Origin: Methylomonas montana | Lineage (GTDB): Bacteria; Pseudomonadota; Gammaproteobacteria; Methylococcales; Methylomonadaceae | Direction of reading: 5' to 3' | Length of the DNA stretch: 64,000 bases | Assembly: GCF_030490285.1 (NCBI RefSeq) | Contig: NZ_CP129884.1 | Span: 1,302,001-1,366,000, forward strand | Shown: in pieces, positions 14,515 to 24,415 of the stretch | Position numbering within the stretch: the stretch's first letter is position 1 | Layout of the letters: the number at the start of each line of letters is the position of its first letter | The notes under the pieces: generated by a model | What the model saw: the letters and a program-made list of their open reading frames with translations, nothing else | The model's database searches: none | What the model was told of the DNA's origin: nothing | Made by a program: the position numbers and the translations under genes

Positions 14515-16872
14515 ATGATGTATGCACAAAAGGAAGCCATTCCAGTACTACAGCCGTTAAATCAGGTTAGGATCGAAGAGCAGGGCGTCAGCATCCGCGA
14601 TTATGTCGATCTGCTGATCGAAGGCAGAAAGACCATTTTCATCGCGCTCTGCTCGGTATTGCTGGTCACCACGGTTTATCTGGTGCTGGCGCCGCGTACT
14701 TACAAGGCCGATGCCTTGTTGCGGATCGACAAGAACAAGGCGCTGTTGACAGCCAACTTGCGTAGCGACAACAACCAAGCGCCGGCAGAAGCGGAAAGCC
14801 CGCGTGCACAGCGCGAAGTGGAGATTCTGCGATCGCGTTCGGTGCTGGGCAAAGTGGTGGACAACCTGAATCTGGCCATCGAAACCGAGCCGTACTTTTT
14901 TCCGGTGATCGGTGAAACACTGGCTCGCCGGCACGACGTCCACGACGGCGCATCCGCTGCCTGGTGGGGATTCGGTCGCTGGGCCTGGGGCGGTGAGAAA
15001 CTCAAAGTCACCGCGTTCGAGGTACCGGATCGTTATCTGGAAAAAGAATTTACGCTGATCGCGCTGGAAGCGGGCCGTTTCCAAATACTCGATCCGCGCG
15101 GCGACGAATTGCTGGAAGGCTTGGTGGGCGACGTATTGACCGCTGAGATCGGCGAGAAAACCCCGGTGACGATTAAAGTCGACACGCTGGATGCGCATCC
15201 AGGCACTCATTTCCAATTGACTCGCCGCACCGCGCTGTCGGCCATCGAAACCCTGCAAAAAGCCTTTGCGGTGAAGGAAGTCTCCAAGGACACCGACATC
15301 CTCAGCGTGGAATTGAAAGGCCGCGATCCTGAGCAATTGGCTAAATCGGTCAACGATATTGCGGCGATTTATGTGAACGCCACGGTGAATTGGGAATCGG
15401 CGGAAGCATCGCAAAAACTGAATTTCCTGGAAAGCCAACTGCCCATCGTCAAGGAACGTCTGGAAAAAGCCGAGCAAGGCCTCAGCGCTTATCGCCAGCA
15501 ACACGGCGCGGTAGATATTTCCGCAGAGGCCGAGATCCTGTTGAAACAGGCTTCGGATATGGAAACCCTGGGTATTCAGCTCAAGCAAAAATACGACGAA
15601 CAAAGTCAGCGTTTGGAATCTGAGCATCCGGACATGATCTCTACCAATGCCCAGATCAAGCGCGTCAATAACAAGCTGGCGGCTTTGGAAAAACGCATTA
15701 AAGATTTACCGAAAACCCAGCAAAACATGGTGAGTTTGTCGCGCGACGTACAGGTCAATACCGAGCTGTACACCTCCTTGCTGAATAGCGCCCAGGAACA
15801 ACGCATCGCCGCGGCCGGCTCCTTGGGTAATTCGCGCATCGTCGATTTTGCCGTTACCCCGGAAAAGCCTTATTGGCCCAAACCCAGCTTGTTGTTGGCG
15901 ATTGCCGGTTTGTTGGGTTTGAGCTTGGGTTCTGCGTTGATTTTCCTGAGACATTCTTTGCAACGTCATGACAACTATCCGGCCTTGCTGGAATACCAAG
16001 TGGGTTTGCCGATGTTCGCGGCGATTCCGCATAGCAAAAGACAGCACAAATTAGGGCGCTTGCTCGGCAAGGACAAAGATAACGGCATTTTGGTCAGCCA
16101 AGATCCGCTGGATATTTCCGTCGAGTCGCTGCGCGGTTTGCGCACTACCTTGGAAGCGACGCTGGCCAATCACGAAAGCAAGGTGATCATGGTTTGCAGT
16201 CCGGCGCCGGGCATGGGCAAGTCCTTCGTCAGTGCCAACTTGGCGGCCTTGCTGGCTAGCATCAAGAAACGGGTGTTGGTGATCGACGCCGACATGCGCA
16301 ACGGCCGCTTGCACGATACCTTCTCAATAGGCAAACAACCGGGTTTGTCCGATTTGTTGTCCGGCCGGGCCACGCTTGGCGAAGTCATCGTCAGTTTGCC
16401 GGATGTCGGTATCGATTTGATCCCGCGCGGTAATATGGTGCTGAACCCCGCAGAATTGTTGGTGTTGGGTGAACTATCCGAAACGCTGGAACAACTGAAG
16501 AGCTTTTATAACCATATCGTCATCGATTCGCCGCCGATTCTGGGCGCCACCGATGCAGCGATTCTGGGCAAACACGCCGACGCGACGTTCCTGGTCGTGA
16601 AGGAAGGCCGCTATACCGCCCAGGAACTGGAAGTCAGCGCTCGCCGTTTCCAGCAGGTTGGCATCAAACCTAACGGTTTCATCATCAACGATATGAAGGA
16701 AGGCTCGTCTTATTATCCATATTACGGCTATGCCTACCAGCGTGCCGATCAGGAGCCGAAGGACGAATCCACCTGGAGCGATAAATATCAAGCAGTGGGC
16801 GATTGGTTGGGCAAGCAGTTGGATAGGGAGTTGTTGCCTGTCGTGACTGCCGAAACCGACGAAAGAGTGTAA
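14515..16872 (+). CDS. polysaccharide co-polymerase with BY-kinase domain (Wzc type)
   Basis: 785 residues. Inner-membrane protein that controls chain length and export by cycling autophosphorylation. Wzz domain with TM1 near 45-62, a long periplasmic coiled-coil part (about 280-440), TM2 near 460-480, then the cytosolic tyrosine kinase: Walker A PAPGMGKSF (about 562), Walker A' LVIDADMRNG (about 590), Walker B HIVIDSPP (about 665). The C-terminal tyrosine cluster SSYYPYYGYAYQ (about 731-742) is the autophosphorylation tail. No cognate low-molecular-weight phosphatase (Wzb) is encoded in the operon, so dephosphorylation must be supplied elsewhere. Downstream gene starts 9 bp later. Confidence 0.93.
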   Translation: MMYAQKEAIPVLQPLNQVRIEEQGVSIRDYVDLLIEGRKTIFIALCSVLLVTTVYLVLAPRTYKADALLRIDKNKALLTANLRSDNNQAPAEAESPRAQREVEILRSRSVLGKVVDNLNLAIETEPYFFPVIGETLARRHDVHDGASAAWWGFGRWAWGGEKLKVTAFEVPDRYLEKEFTLIALEAGRFQILDPRGDELLEGLVGDVLTAEIGEKTPVTIKVDTLDAHPGTHFQLTRRTALSAIETLQKAFAVKEVSKDTDILSVELKGRDPEQLAKSVNDIAAIYVNATVNWESAEASQKLNFLESQLPIVKERLEKAEQGLSAYRQQHGAVDISAEAEILLKQASDMETLGIQLKQKYDEQSQRLESEHPDMISTNAQIKRVNNKLAALEKRIKDLPKTQQNMVSLSRDVQVNTELYTSLLNSAQEQRIAAAGSLGNSRIVDFAVTPEKPYWPKPSLLLAIAGLLGLSLGSALIFLRHSLQRHDNYPALLEYQVGLPMFAAIPHSKRQHKLGRLLGKDKDNGILVSQDPLDISVESLRGLRTTLEATLANHESKVIMVCSPAPGMGKSFVSANLAALLASIKKRVLVIDADMRNGRLHDTFSIGKQPGLSDLLSGRATLGEVIVSLPDVGIDLIPRGNMVLNPAELLVLGELSETLEQLKSFYNHIVIDSPPILGATDAAILGKHADATFLVVKEGRYTAQELEVSARRFQQVGIKPNGFIINDMKEGSSYYPYYGYAYQRADQEPKDESTWSDKYQAVGDWLGKQLDRELLPVVTAETDERV

Positions 16873-16881
16873 GCCTCGCCA

Positions 16882-18126
16882 ATGAAATTGCGTCTGGAAA
16901 AAGACCTGCCCGTCCTGCTGTTTGCGCTGGTTTGCGCCTCGACGGTAGCCTCGTTGCCGCAAGTCGAATCGGCCTGGGCCGGCATCAAGGAAGTTTACGG
17001 CGAGCAGGAGGTTGGCTTGCGGATTCTGCGCGAAGCGCTGCTGGGCGTGTTGATTATCTACGCCTGGCTGGAGCCGCGGCTGCGCAACGGTATCGTCACC
17101 AGTTCGGTGTTGGCGTTTCTGGGCGTAATTGCGACTTATGTATTGTTTGAAGTGGGCTATGCCTTGTATCTTGAGTTGCCGTTCGTGGTGCCGATGACCG
17201 GGCTGCGGGTGTTCGAATACCTGCCGGTGGCCCTGATTGGTTTCGTCACCAGCCGCTTGGGAGCGGGCGAGTATGTGATGTACAAGTTCGCCAGCTATCT
17301 GCGCTATTACATGGTGTTGCAGACCGGTTTAGCGTTGGCCCAGGCTTTGTGGGCACCGCCCTTGTTCGGCGTGTCGATGTTGGGCGGCGGCCGGCCGTTC
17401 GGCACGTTTGTTAGCCCTAATTTGTTCGGGGCGACTATGGCGACTTGCGCGCTGGTGTTTGCCTTGGTGCCGGGTATGCGCCGCTGGTTGGCGCTGAGCG
17501 TGTTTTTAGCCTTGCTCAGCGGTTCGCGTACGGCGTTTATCAGCTCCTTGTTGGTGGTGTTTTTTCAAGTGTATGCCGCGCTAAGGCCGCGCGATCGCTG
17601 GGCTTTGTTGATGCCGGCGCCGATCTTGGCGGTGGGCGCTTTAATTTTGGCTTCCAGCCCCTTGTTGAGCGGTCGGGACGATGCCGATCCTACCCAAGAC
17701 GGCAGGCTGGATTTGTGGCAACGGGTGTTTGCCAATTCTGTGCACGGGCCGATGGATGTGTTGTTTGGCTGGGGTTTGGGCTTGAGTTCCAATACCGTCA
17801 ATCTGCTGTTTGGTGCCGAACATTTTCCGGGTCAATTCGATTCCGACAGTCTGTATTTGTTTTTACTGAACGGCTACGGCGTGCTTGGTTTACTGGCGTA
17901 TCTGGGTTTTCTATTGATCACGACACGGATGTCTGTCCACCCGAATAAAGGGCTGGTGACGATGTTTATTTTCGTGGCCGGGCTGACGTTTAATCTGTGG
18001 GAGTATTTCCCGCAAAATGCCTTGCTGATGCTGCTGTGGGGCATGGTGGTCGGCTGCGTGGCCAAATCCGGGGCAATGGCTCGGTCCTTACCGGCCGAAG
18101 CCGCCTATTCCCCGCGCTTACCTTAG
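16882..18126 (+). CDS. O-antigen ligase/polymerase family protein (Wzy-like polymerase)
   Basis: 414 residues, almost entirely membrane helices (about 10-12). The segment GGGRPFGTFVSPNLFGATMA (about 170-190) is the signature of the O-antigen ligase/Wzy superfamily. A large periplasmic loop (about 258-300: SGRDDADPTQDGRLDLW) carries the conserved G-R-x-x-x-W motif around the catalytic face. In a Wzx/Wzy operon it should link the lipid-bound repeat units at the periplasmic side. Placed between co-polymerase and flippase, which supports the polymerase role over a ligase role. Confidence 0.85.
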   Translation: MKLRLEKDLPVLLFALVCASTVASLPQVESAWAGIKEVYGEQEVGLRILREALLGVLIIYAWLEPRLRNGIVTSSVLAFLGVIATYVLFEVGYALYLELPFVVPMTGLRVFEYLPVALIGFVTSRLGAGEYVMYKFASYLRYYMVLQTGLALAQALWAPPLFGVSMLGGGRPFGTFVSPNLFGATMATCALVFALVPGMRRWLALSVFLALLSGSRTAFISSLLVVFFQVYAALRPRDRWALLMPAPILAVGALILASSPLLSGRDDADPTQDGRLDLWQRVFANSVHGPMDVLFGWGLGLSSNTVNLLFGAEHFPGQFDSDSLYLFLLNGYGVLGLLAYLGFLLITTRMSVHPNKGLVTMFIFVAGLTFNLWEYFPQNALLMLLWGMVVGCVAKSGAMARSLPAEAAYSPRLP

Positions 18127-18136
18127 GAACTCAGCG

Positions 18137-19456
18137 ATGTTCAGTGCATTGAAACAAAGCAAATTATTTGGCGATGCGTTCTGGGCCTTGTTCGGCCAAG
18201 CGGCCTCCGCAGTGGCCTTGTTGCTGGGCACTCGCTTGCTGACCGAACTGATTAGCCCGGCGGTTTACGGGCAAGTGGCACTGTTGAACGGTTTTGTCGC
18301 ATTGGGCGTGGCGGTGTTTTCTTATCCGTTTATCTGCGCCGGCATGCGCATCGTCCCTGAATGTCGAAATCCAGCCGAGCGCCAAGGGTTGCATGCCGCC
18401 GTCGCCGGATTGACGCTGAAAGCCACCGGCTTGGCGATTGCAGGGCTGATACTGGGCGGTTCTGTCTACGGCTATTTTACCGATGGCGATGTGCTGCTGT
18501 TTATCTTGGCCGGCGCGCTGTTGGCGATCACGGTGCAGCGGGAATTGGGTATCCAGTTGGCGATCGGCGAGCGCAAACAGCGCCTGGCCAGTCTTTGGCA
18601 AACCGGCGATAGCGTACTGCGGCCGTTGTTGGCGATCTCGCTGGTCTGGTGGCTGGGCGGCAATGCGGAATGGGTGCTGCTGGGCTATATCCTGGCCAGC
18701 TTGCTTTCCAATTTGGTTTGGCTGGTCGCTAAACGCCGTCAAGCGGCGCCGGCGCAACCGGCTGCTACTCGGCATTTCGGACGAGAGGTCTGGGTCTATG
18801 CCTTGCCGTTGATTCCGATGGAATTGATTTTCTGGATCAACGGCTTGGGAGATCGGTATGTGATCGGCTATTTGCTGACGGCCGCCGATGTGGGACTGTA
18901 CGCGGCGACTTATACCATCGTCAACGAGGCCTTCAACCGTAGCGCAATGGTATTGCTGCGGACTTTTCAGCCGGCCTATTTCCAGGCGTTTTCCGCAAAT
19001 CGCATTCGGCAAGCCTTTTCGATTCTATGGGTATGGATAGCCAGCGTGGCCGGCCTGGGCGTGGCCGGTTTGCTGATCTTGCTGTTGAGCAAAGATTGGG
19101 TGGCGGCCTTGGTATTGGCCAAGTCCTATCACGCCGCGGTCGATTTAATGCCGGCCATGGCGCTCGGCTGTGCCTTGCATGCCTTGGGCACGGCGTTTGC
19201 CCAACCGCTATTGGCCCAAAAACGTACCAGAGCATTATTGAAAGGGCGGTTATGCGGTGCGGTGACGGCGGTGATTGCGATTCCGGTACTGGTCGGCCAA
19301 TTCGGTTTGCTGGGCGCGGCCTGGGCCAACCCGGTTTATTTCGGTATAGAAGCGCTGGTTCTGGCCTTTTTGGCTAAACCCTGGTGCATGGGTCACCTGG
19401 ATAATCAGCGCGATCAGACGCAAGCGCAAGCCTCCAGCGTGGGCATCACGGTCTGA
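18137..19456 (+). CDS. polysaccharide repeat-unit flippase (Wzx/MATE-like)
   Basis: 439 residues with 12-14 predicted membrane helices and few polar loops. The N-terminus FWALFGQAASAVALLLGTRLLTELISP is typical of polysaccharide biosynthesis (RfbX/MviN-like) proteins, and the middle has PLIPMELIFWINGLGDRYVIGY, the conserved central helix pair. Flips undecaprenyl-linked repeat units to the periplasm. Starts 10 bp after the polymerase gene. Confidence 0.88.
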   Translation: MFSALKQSKLFGDAFWALFGQAASAVALLLGTRLLTELISPAVYGQVALLNGFVALGVAVFSYPFICAGMRIVPECRNPAERQGLHAAVAGLTLKATGLAIAGLILGGSVYGYFTDGDVLLFILAGALLAITVQRELGIQLAIGERKQRLASLWQTGDSVLRPLLAISLVWWLGGNAEWVLLGYILASLLSNLVWLVAKRRQAAPAQPAATRHFGREVWVYALPLIPMELIFWINGLGDRYVIGYLLTAADVGLYAATYTIVNEAFNRSAMVLLRTFQPAYFQAFSANRIRQAFSILWVWIASVAGLGVAGLLILLLSKDWVAALVLAKSYHAAVDLMPAMALGCALHALGTAFAQPLLAQKRTRALLKGRLCGAVTAVIAIPVLVGQFGLLGAAWANPVYFGIEALVLAFLAKPWCMGHLDNQRDQTQAQASSVGITV

Positions 19457-19531
19457 CGCGGCAAGCATTCCACAATTGGGCAAATAAGAACCGCAGCTGG
19501 TGTTTCGGTTAAAAGTTTTAGGGTGAATACG

Positions 19532-20476
19532 ATGATAGAAGCAACGATGACAACAGAAACTTACGGCGATGTGCTGCACGAATGCGTCGCGTGCGGCGCG
19601 CAGAAAATCAGTTATTGGCGGCGGAAAAGCTTTCAATACACGGTTGGTGAGAATGCAAAAGAATTTCATATCTATCGTTGCGCATGTTGTGGCACGGGAT
19701 TTTTGAATCAACCGCCAGATCGGCAATGGTTGAAGGCTATTTATCAATACTCCGGGCAGGCGCTGACCGAATCGATTGCTCTAAAAAATGTGCTGGACAG
19801 AGAGCGGGCTTTTCCTAATTGCACGGTGGATGCCGAGCGCATGGCTAGACATGCCAAACAATTGGATACATCGACAAATCGCCGGGCGCTGGATATAGGT
19901 TCCGGGTTTGGTTTTTACACGCAGGCCTTGAGAATGAGCGGTTATCAGACCGTTAGCATTAATCCGGGCCAATACGAAAACCAGGTTTTCAAGGATTTGA
20001 ACGGCGACGAACCGTTGACGATGATGTTCGAGCAATACCAGCCGGAGCAAGCGTTTGGCGTGGTGGTGATGTCGCAGGTGCTGGAGCATCTGCTCGAGCC
20101 GGATCGGGCGATTGCCAAGGTCGCGAGCCTGCTGGAAAGTGGCGGGGTTTTGGCCTGTGCGGTGCCAAATTACGCATCGTTTTTAGTCAAGCTGTTGGGT
20201 ACCAAGGAAAATGCCTGTCTGTGGGTGCCGGAGCACGTCAATTATTTTACCGAGCAAGGCTTGAAACGCTTGCTGGAACGCAACGGTTTGCAAGTGGTGA
20301 AAACAGAGCAAATCACTCGAATCCAGTTCAATGCCTTGTCGAGAAGATTGGGGCTGACGGGTAGGGCGGCGGCATTCGCCGATGCGCTGGTCAAATTGGC
20401 CCAGATTCCGTTTGGCCGCATGATGAACGCCTTGGGGCTGGGTATCTACATCAACGTCTATGCGGTGAAGCGATAA
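19532..20476 (+). CDS. zinc-ribbon class I methyltransferase of the EPS operon
   Basis: 314 residues from ATG 19532, with AGGG 8 nt upstream; a GTG at 19523 in frame is less likely. The N-terminus holds a CxxC...CxxC pair (CVACG and CACCG) in the zinc ribbon form common to sugar methyltransferases. Motif I is ALDIGSGFGFYTQAL (about 113-127), and VVMSQVLEHLLEPD marks motif IV in Methyltransf_12/23 proteins. Inferred role: methylation of a sugar or of the growing lipid-linked oligosaccharide. 75 bp after the flippase gene, same direction; four bp before the next glycosyltransferase. Confidence 0.83.
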   Translation: MIEATMTTETYGDVLHECVACGAQKISYWRRKSFQYTVGENAKEFHIYRCACCGTGFLNQPPDRQWLKAIYQYSGQALTESIALKNVLDRERAFPNCTVDAERMARHAKQLDTSTNRRALDIGSGFGFYTQALRMSGYQTVSINPGQYENQVFKDLNGDEPLTMMFEQYQPEQAFGVVVMSQVLEHLLEPDRAIAKVASLLESGGVLACAVPNYASFLVKLLGTKENACLWVPEHVNYFTEQGLKRLLERNGLQVVKTEQITRIQFNALSRRLGLTGRAAAFADALVKLAQIPFGRMMNALGLGIYINVYAVKR

Positions 20477-20479
20477 GCT

Positions 20480-21265
20480 ATGTTGACCGTCGTTATTTTG
20501 ACCCAAAACGAAGAAGCTAATCTACCGGGCTGCTTGGCGGCGATTCCCGAGCGCTATCCGGTCGTCGTGATCGATTCCGGCAGTAACGATAATACATTGG
20601 CCATCGCGAGACAGCGGGGCTGCGCGGTATTCAGTAATCCCTGGCCCGGCTTTGCCGAACAACGCAATTTTGCGCTGCAACAGTGCGGTATCCAGACGCC
20701 GTGGATATTGTTCGTCGATGCCGACGAAATTTATCCGCAGCGGTTTTACGATTGGTTTGAAGCCAAATTGTCGGAGACTCATGGCATTGATGTGTTGATG
20801 GTGCCCTCGATACTTTATCTGCGCGGCAAACGCTTGAATCACGCGCCCGGTTATCCGATCTATCACCCCAGGCTGGTGCGCCGCGAGACCGCGAGTTTTG
20901 TCCGTAACCATACCGGGCATGGTGAAGCGGTGCTCGATACCTGTCGGATCGGATATTCGGATATTCCTTACGAGCATTATTTTTACCATGGCGAGATTGT
21001 CGCCTGGATGCACAAACATATCGGCAAGGCCGCTCAGGAGGTGCAGTTGCAACCGACCGCCGGTGCGGTGATGACCGCGCGCGGGCGTTTGAGCGTGTTA
21101 TTGGGACGGTCCTGGTTGAGGATTTTGGGGCGGTTTGCTTACCACTATTTGTTTCGGGGCGGCTTTTTGGATGGCGCCGCCGGCTTGGAGTTTGCATTGA
21201 TGTTTACCTGGTACGAGGCCACGATTTATCTGCAAGCAAAAACCGGTCATTGGGCAAGAGGATGA
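20480..21265 (+). CDS. family 2 glycosyltransferase (WaaE/KdtX-like)
   Basis: 261 residues. GT-A fold: N-terminal VVILTQNEEANLPGCL, donor-binding VVIDSGSNDNT, and the metal-binding acidic motif FVDADE (about 75-80). The C-terminal region has HGEIVAWMHKHIGKAAQE and a terminal hydrophobic segment, as in LPS core glucosyltransferase-like proteins. Adds one sugar of the exopolysaccharide repeat unit at the cytosolic face; sugar not predictable. Stop codon overlaps the neighbourhood of the next start. Confidence 0.85.
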   Translation: MLTVVILTQNEEANLPGCLAAIPERYPVVVIDSGSNDNTLAIARQRGCAVFSNPWPGFAEQRNFALQQCGIQTPWILFVDADEIYPQRFYDWFEAKLSETHGIDVLMVPSILYLRGKRLNHAPGYPIYHPRLVRRETASFVRNHTGHGEAVLDTCRIGYSDIPYEHYFYHGEIVAWMHKHIGKAAQEVQLQPTAGAVMTARGRLSVLLGRSWLRILGRFAYHYLFRGGFLDGAAGLEFALMFTWYEATIYLQAKTGHWARG

Positions 21266-21267
21266 GT

Positions 21268-22122
21268 ATGAACATTTCGCTGGTGTTGGCGACGCTCGGT
21301 AGGGATTGGGAAGTGGCGGATTTTTTGAAATCGTTGCTGTTCCAGACTTATAAGGATTTCGAAGTGATCGTTATCGATCAAAATCGGGACGGTAAAATCG
21401 ACGCCCTCCTGGAGCCGTTCAAAGCCGTGTTGGATCTGAAGCATATTAAAGTCGACTTTACCGGCAATGCCCGGGCCAGGGACTATGGTATCGGCTTGGC
21501 GCAAGGCCGCATCGTGGCGTTTCCGGACGACGATTGCGCCTACGACAAGGATGTGCTGGAAAAAGTGGTGGCGGAATTTAACCGCCGGGAAAGGCTGGCC
21601 ATTCTGGTGGCCGGTTCCTACGATTTTTCCTCGACCCGCTTCAGCATCGGCGTGAATAGCCGCAAAGCCGGCTATTTCAACCGTTTCAGGATGATGGGCG
21701 TGGAATTTACCCAGTTTTTCGATGTGCAACGGGTCGATCGGCGCCAGTTTCATCTGGATCACGATTTCGGCATCGGTTCCAAATACGCCGGCGCGGAAGG
21801 TTTTGAGTTGCTGTACCGCTTGCTGCGGGCCGGCGGTAGTGCGTTCTATACGCCGGAGATCAAGATTTATCACCCGGACAAGGACCATTACAAGTTGGGT
21901 ACTTCCAGAATGTTGATGTATTCCACCGGCATCGGCGCCTATATTCGCAAGTTTGCCAATCAACACGATGCGTTCATTTTGTATTACATCGTCCGCAAGA
22001 TGTTCGTTGCGCCGATGTTGAAAATGTTGTTGGCCTTGCTGCTGTTCAACCCCAAAAAACTGGCGTATTCGTTTTATAACCTGGTCGGCATTTGGCGCGG
22101 GTTTTTGGAGTATGGACGATAA
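21268..22122 (+). CDS. family 2 glycosyltransferase
   Basis: 284 residues. Start ATG 21268 is preferred because AGAGG lies 6 nt before it; ATG 21262 overlaps the previous stop (ATGA) and is the alternative. GT-A features: ISLVLATLGRDWEV, VIVIDQNRDG and the DxD-type FPDDDCAY (about 79-86). A membrane-associated C-terminus (about 245-275) suggests inner-membrane contact. Part of the exopolysaccharide repeat-unit assembly line; donor and acceptor unknown. Confidence 0.83.
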   Translation: MNISLVLATLGRDWEVADFLKSLLFQTYKDFEVIVIDQNRDGKIDALLEPFKAVLDLKHIKVDFTGNARARDYGIGLAQGRIVAFPDDDCAYDKDVLEKVVAEFNRRERLAILVAGSYDFSSTRFSIGVNSRKAGYFNRFRMMGVEFTQFFDVQRVDRRQFHLDHDFGIGSKYAGAEGFELLYRLLRAGGSAFYTPEIKIYHPDKDHYKLGTSRMLMYSTGIGAYIRKFANQHDAFILYYIVRKMFVAPMLKMLLALLLFNPKKLAYSFYNLVGIWRGFLEYGR

Positions 22123-22155
22123 GATGAATTTAAAGATTGTTTCGGGAGAAATGAA

Positions 22156-23358
22156 ATGGATGTAGGTATTGTCACGACGCATGTACCGCCGGCTAAAGGC
22201 TATGGTGGAGTATCGGTGACCTGCGGTGTATTAACCAAAGCCTGGTCGGAACGCGGTCATAAGATGGTGCTGGTCGCCGCCGACGAATCGATAGGCAGCC
22301 GTTTACGCGCCGAGGACGTGAAACTGGGCGAGCAAGTGGATGTTAGGCTTTACAACTGCTACGGCTTTCGGCGCTGGGGTTTCGGTTTGGGGGCAATACC
22401 GGCGATATTCAAACTCTGCTGGCAGGCGCCACGACTGTATATCCACGGTATAGCCACCTGGCCGTCGACCTTGGCGGCGCTGTTTTGCGTGTTGTTGCGG
22501 CGGCCGTTTATGGTGGCGGTGCATGGCGGTTTGATGCCGGAGCATGTCGAACTGATCCAGGCCCGAAAACCGCATAAATGGTTGTTTTACAAATGGCTGA
22601 CTTTCCCGACCCTGCGCCGGGCCATTGCGGTGCATTGCACCAGCGATACCGAAGTGGAAGGTGTCAGCAAAGTGTTGGGTAATACTGCCCGAATTTTGTT
22701 GGTGCCGAACGGTATCGATAGCCGTGAATTTCAAGTCGAGGATTATCCGGCCGGTGAGGGCAAGCAATGGTGTTTTCTCGGTCATGTCCAGCAAGAAAAA
22801 GGCATCAATGCGTTTATTCGGGCTTGGCTGCAAACTCGGCGTCCGGCGGACCGGCTGGTGGTCGCCGGTCGTAGCGTCGATGGCGGCTATTTCGACGAGT
22901 TTCAGGATTTGCTGGCACGGGCGGAAGGCGCCATCAGTTATAAAGGTTATTTGCCGGCCGACGAAGTGAAGGATCTGTTGGCTGAAAGTCATTTTCTGGT
23001 GTTGCCGTCCGGTTTGGAACAAGCCGGCGGCATGCGCGAAAATTTCGGCAACGTGGTCGCGGAAGCGATGGCGGCGGGCCGGCCGGTGATGGTCGCCAAG
23101 GGCTTGGCTTGGGATCATCTGCAAGCGCAAGGCGCCGGCTTGGTATTCGAGCGCAACGAGGAATCGGTCCGTTCCGCGCTACGCCAAGCTCAAGCACTGG
23201 ATCGCAAGGGCTGGGAACAAATGTCGGCGAACGGTCGTCGATATGTCGAGCAACAGCTCGATCCGGTGAAGTTAGGCGATCAAGTCTGGCGAGCGCTCAC
23301 CGAGCCGGGGCAAGCGAATCTGCCGCAGTCTTTGGTCGAGGGTTCCAGTTATGAATAA
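22156..23358 (+). CDS. family 4 glycosyltransferase (GT-B fold)
   Basis: 400 residues from ATG 22156 with GGAG 7 nt upstream. N-terminal domain begins IVTTHVPPAKGYGGVSV with the glycine-rich loop of GT-B enzymes. The C-terminal domain has the GT4 E-x7-E-like region LPSGLEQAGGMRENFGNVVAEAMAAG (about 283-308, given here in parts: LPSGLEQAG, NVVAEAMAAG). Retaining transfer of a sugar onto the lipid-linked oligosaccharide is expected. The 3' end overlaps the next gene by 8 bp, indicating translational coupling. Confidence 0.88.
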   Translation: MDVGIVTTHVPPAKGYGGVSVTCGVLTKAWSERGHKMVLVAADESIGSRLRAEDVKLGEQVDVRLYNCYGFRRWGFGLGAIPAIFKLCWQAPRLYIHGIATWPSTLAALFCVLLRRPFMVAVHGGLMPEHVELIQARKPHKWLFYKWLTFPTLRRAIAVHCTSDTEVEGVSKVLGNTARILLVPNGIDSREFQVEDYPAGEGKQWCFLGHVQQEKGINAFIRAWLQTRRPADRLVVAGRSVDGGYFDEFQDLLARAEGAISYKGYLPADEVKDLLAESHFLVLPSGLEQAGGMRENFGNVVAEAMAAGRPVMVAKGLAWDHLQAQGAGLVFERNEESVRSALRQAQALDRKGWEQMSANGRRYVEQQLDPVKLGDQVWRALTEPGQANLPQSLVEGSSYE

Positions 23359-24301
23359 GATCGGCTTGATCGTGCCGACATTGAATGCCGGCAAACTCTG
23401 GGGAGCCTGGTTGCAGGCCTTCGCGGCACAAACACGAAAGCCCGATTATTTGTTACTGATCGACTCGTCGTCCAGCGACGATACGGTTGCCCAAGCGCGA
23501 GAACTGGGTTTTGACGTGCAGGTGATCGCCAAGGCTGAGTTTAACCACGGCAGTACTCGGCAATCGGGCGTGACCAGCCTGGCCGACGCCGACATCATCG
23601 TATTTCTGACTCAGGATGCCTTGTTGGCGAGTCCGGACGCGATCGAAAAGCTGGTGGCGGCGTTTGACGACAAGCAGGTGGGGGCGGCCTACGGCCGGCA
23701 ATTGCCGCACCGCGATGCCGGACCGATCGGCGCGCACGCAAGATTATTTAATTATCCGGCTCACAGCCAAGTGCGTGGCCTGGCGGATCGCGAACAGTTT
23801 GGCATTAAAACGGTGTTTATTTCCAATTCTTTTGCCGCTTATCGGCGCGATGCGCTGTTAGAAGCGGGCGGCTTTCCGATCGATACCATCATGAACGAAG
23901 ACACTTTCGTGGCCGGCAAGATGTTGCTGAAGGGTTGGAAAATTGCTTATCGCAGCGACGCACAAGTGTTTCATTCTCATGATTACGGTTTTGTCGATGA
24001 ATTTAAGCGTTACTTCGATATTGGGGTTTTTCACGCCCACACACCGTGGCTGCAGCAGACTTTCGGCGGCGCGTCCGGCGAGGGTTTACGCTTCGTGGTT
24101 TCCGAGATGCGCTATCTGCTGCAACGTGCGCCTTGGCTGATCCCTTCCGCAATATGGCGTACCGGTTTGAAATGGTTGGGGTATAAATTGGGCGGCGCGA
24201 TGCATCAACATTTGTCTCGGCGCATCAACAGCTATTTCAGTCTTCATAAAGCCTATTGGTTTCGTCCTTGTCTGGAAAATCTCGGAGCCAGGACGGAATA
24301 A
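23351..24301 (+). CDS. family 2 glycosyltransferase (rhamnosyltransferase-like)
   Basis: 316 residues. GT-A features: IVPTLNAGKLWGAWLQAF, LLIDSSSSDDT, and FLTQDALLA in place of a classical DxD, which is the variant used by rhamnosyltransferases (RfbF/RgpB-like). EDTFVAGKMLLKGW (about 185-198) supplies the catalytic acidic ED motif. Last gene of the exopolysaccharide operon. A weak stem (24319-24327 with 24339-24347) follows, without a T run. Confidence 0.85.
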   Translation: MNKIGLIVPTLNAGKLWGAWLQAFAAQTRKPDYLLLIDSSSSDDTVAQARELGFDVQVIAKAEFNHGSTRQSGVTSLADADIIVFLTQDALLASPDAIEKLVAAFDDKQVGAAYGRQLPHRDAGPIGAHARLFNYPAHSQVRGLADREQFGIKTVFISNSFAAYRRDALLEAGGFPIDTIMNEDTFVAGKMLLKGWKIAYRSDAQVFHSHDYGFVDEFKRYFDIGVFHAHTPWLQQTFGGASGEGLRFVVSEMRYLLQRAPWLIPSAIWRTGLKWLGYKLGGAMHQHLSRRINSYFSLHKAYWFRPCLENLGARTE

Positions 24302-24415
24302 AACCCAGGATTTAGTGCCCGGACGACTGCATGAGGCGTTCGGGCGCCGAAAAATCAGGGCCTGGAAAAAGCTTCTCAGGCTTAAGTTATCCCTTCTTAA
24401 TTCAATCCTAATCCA

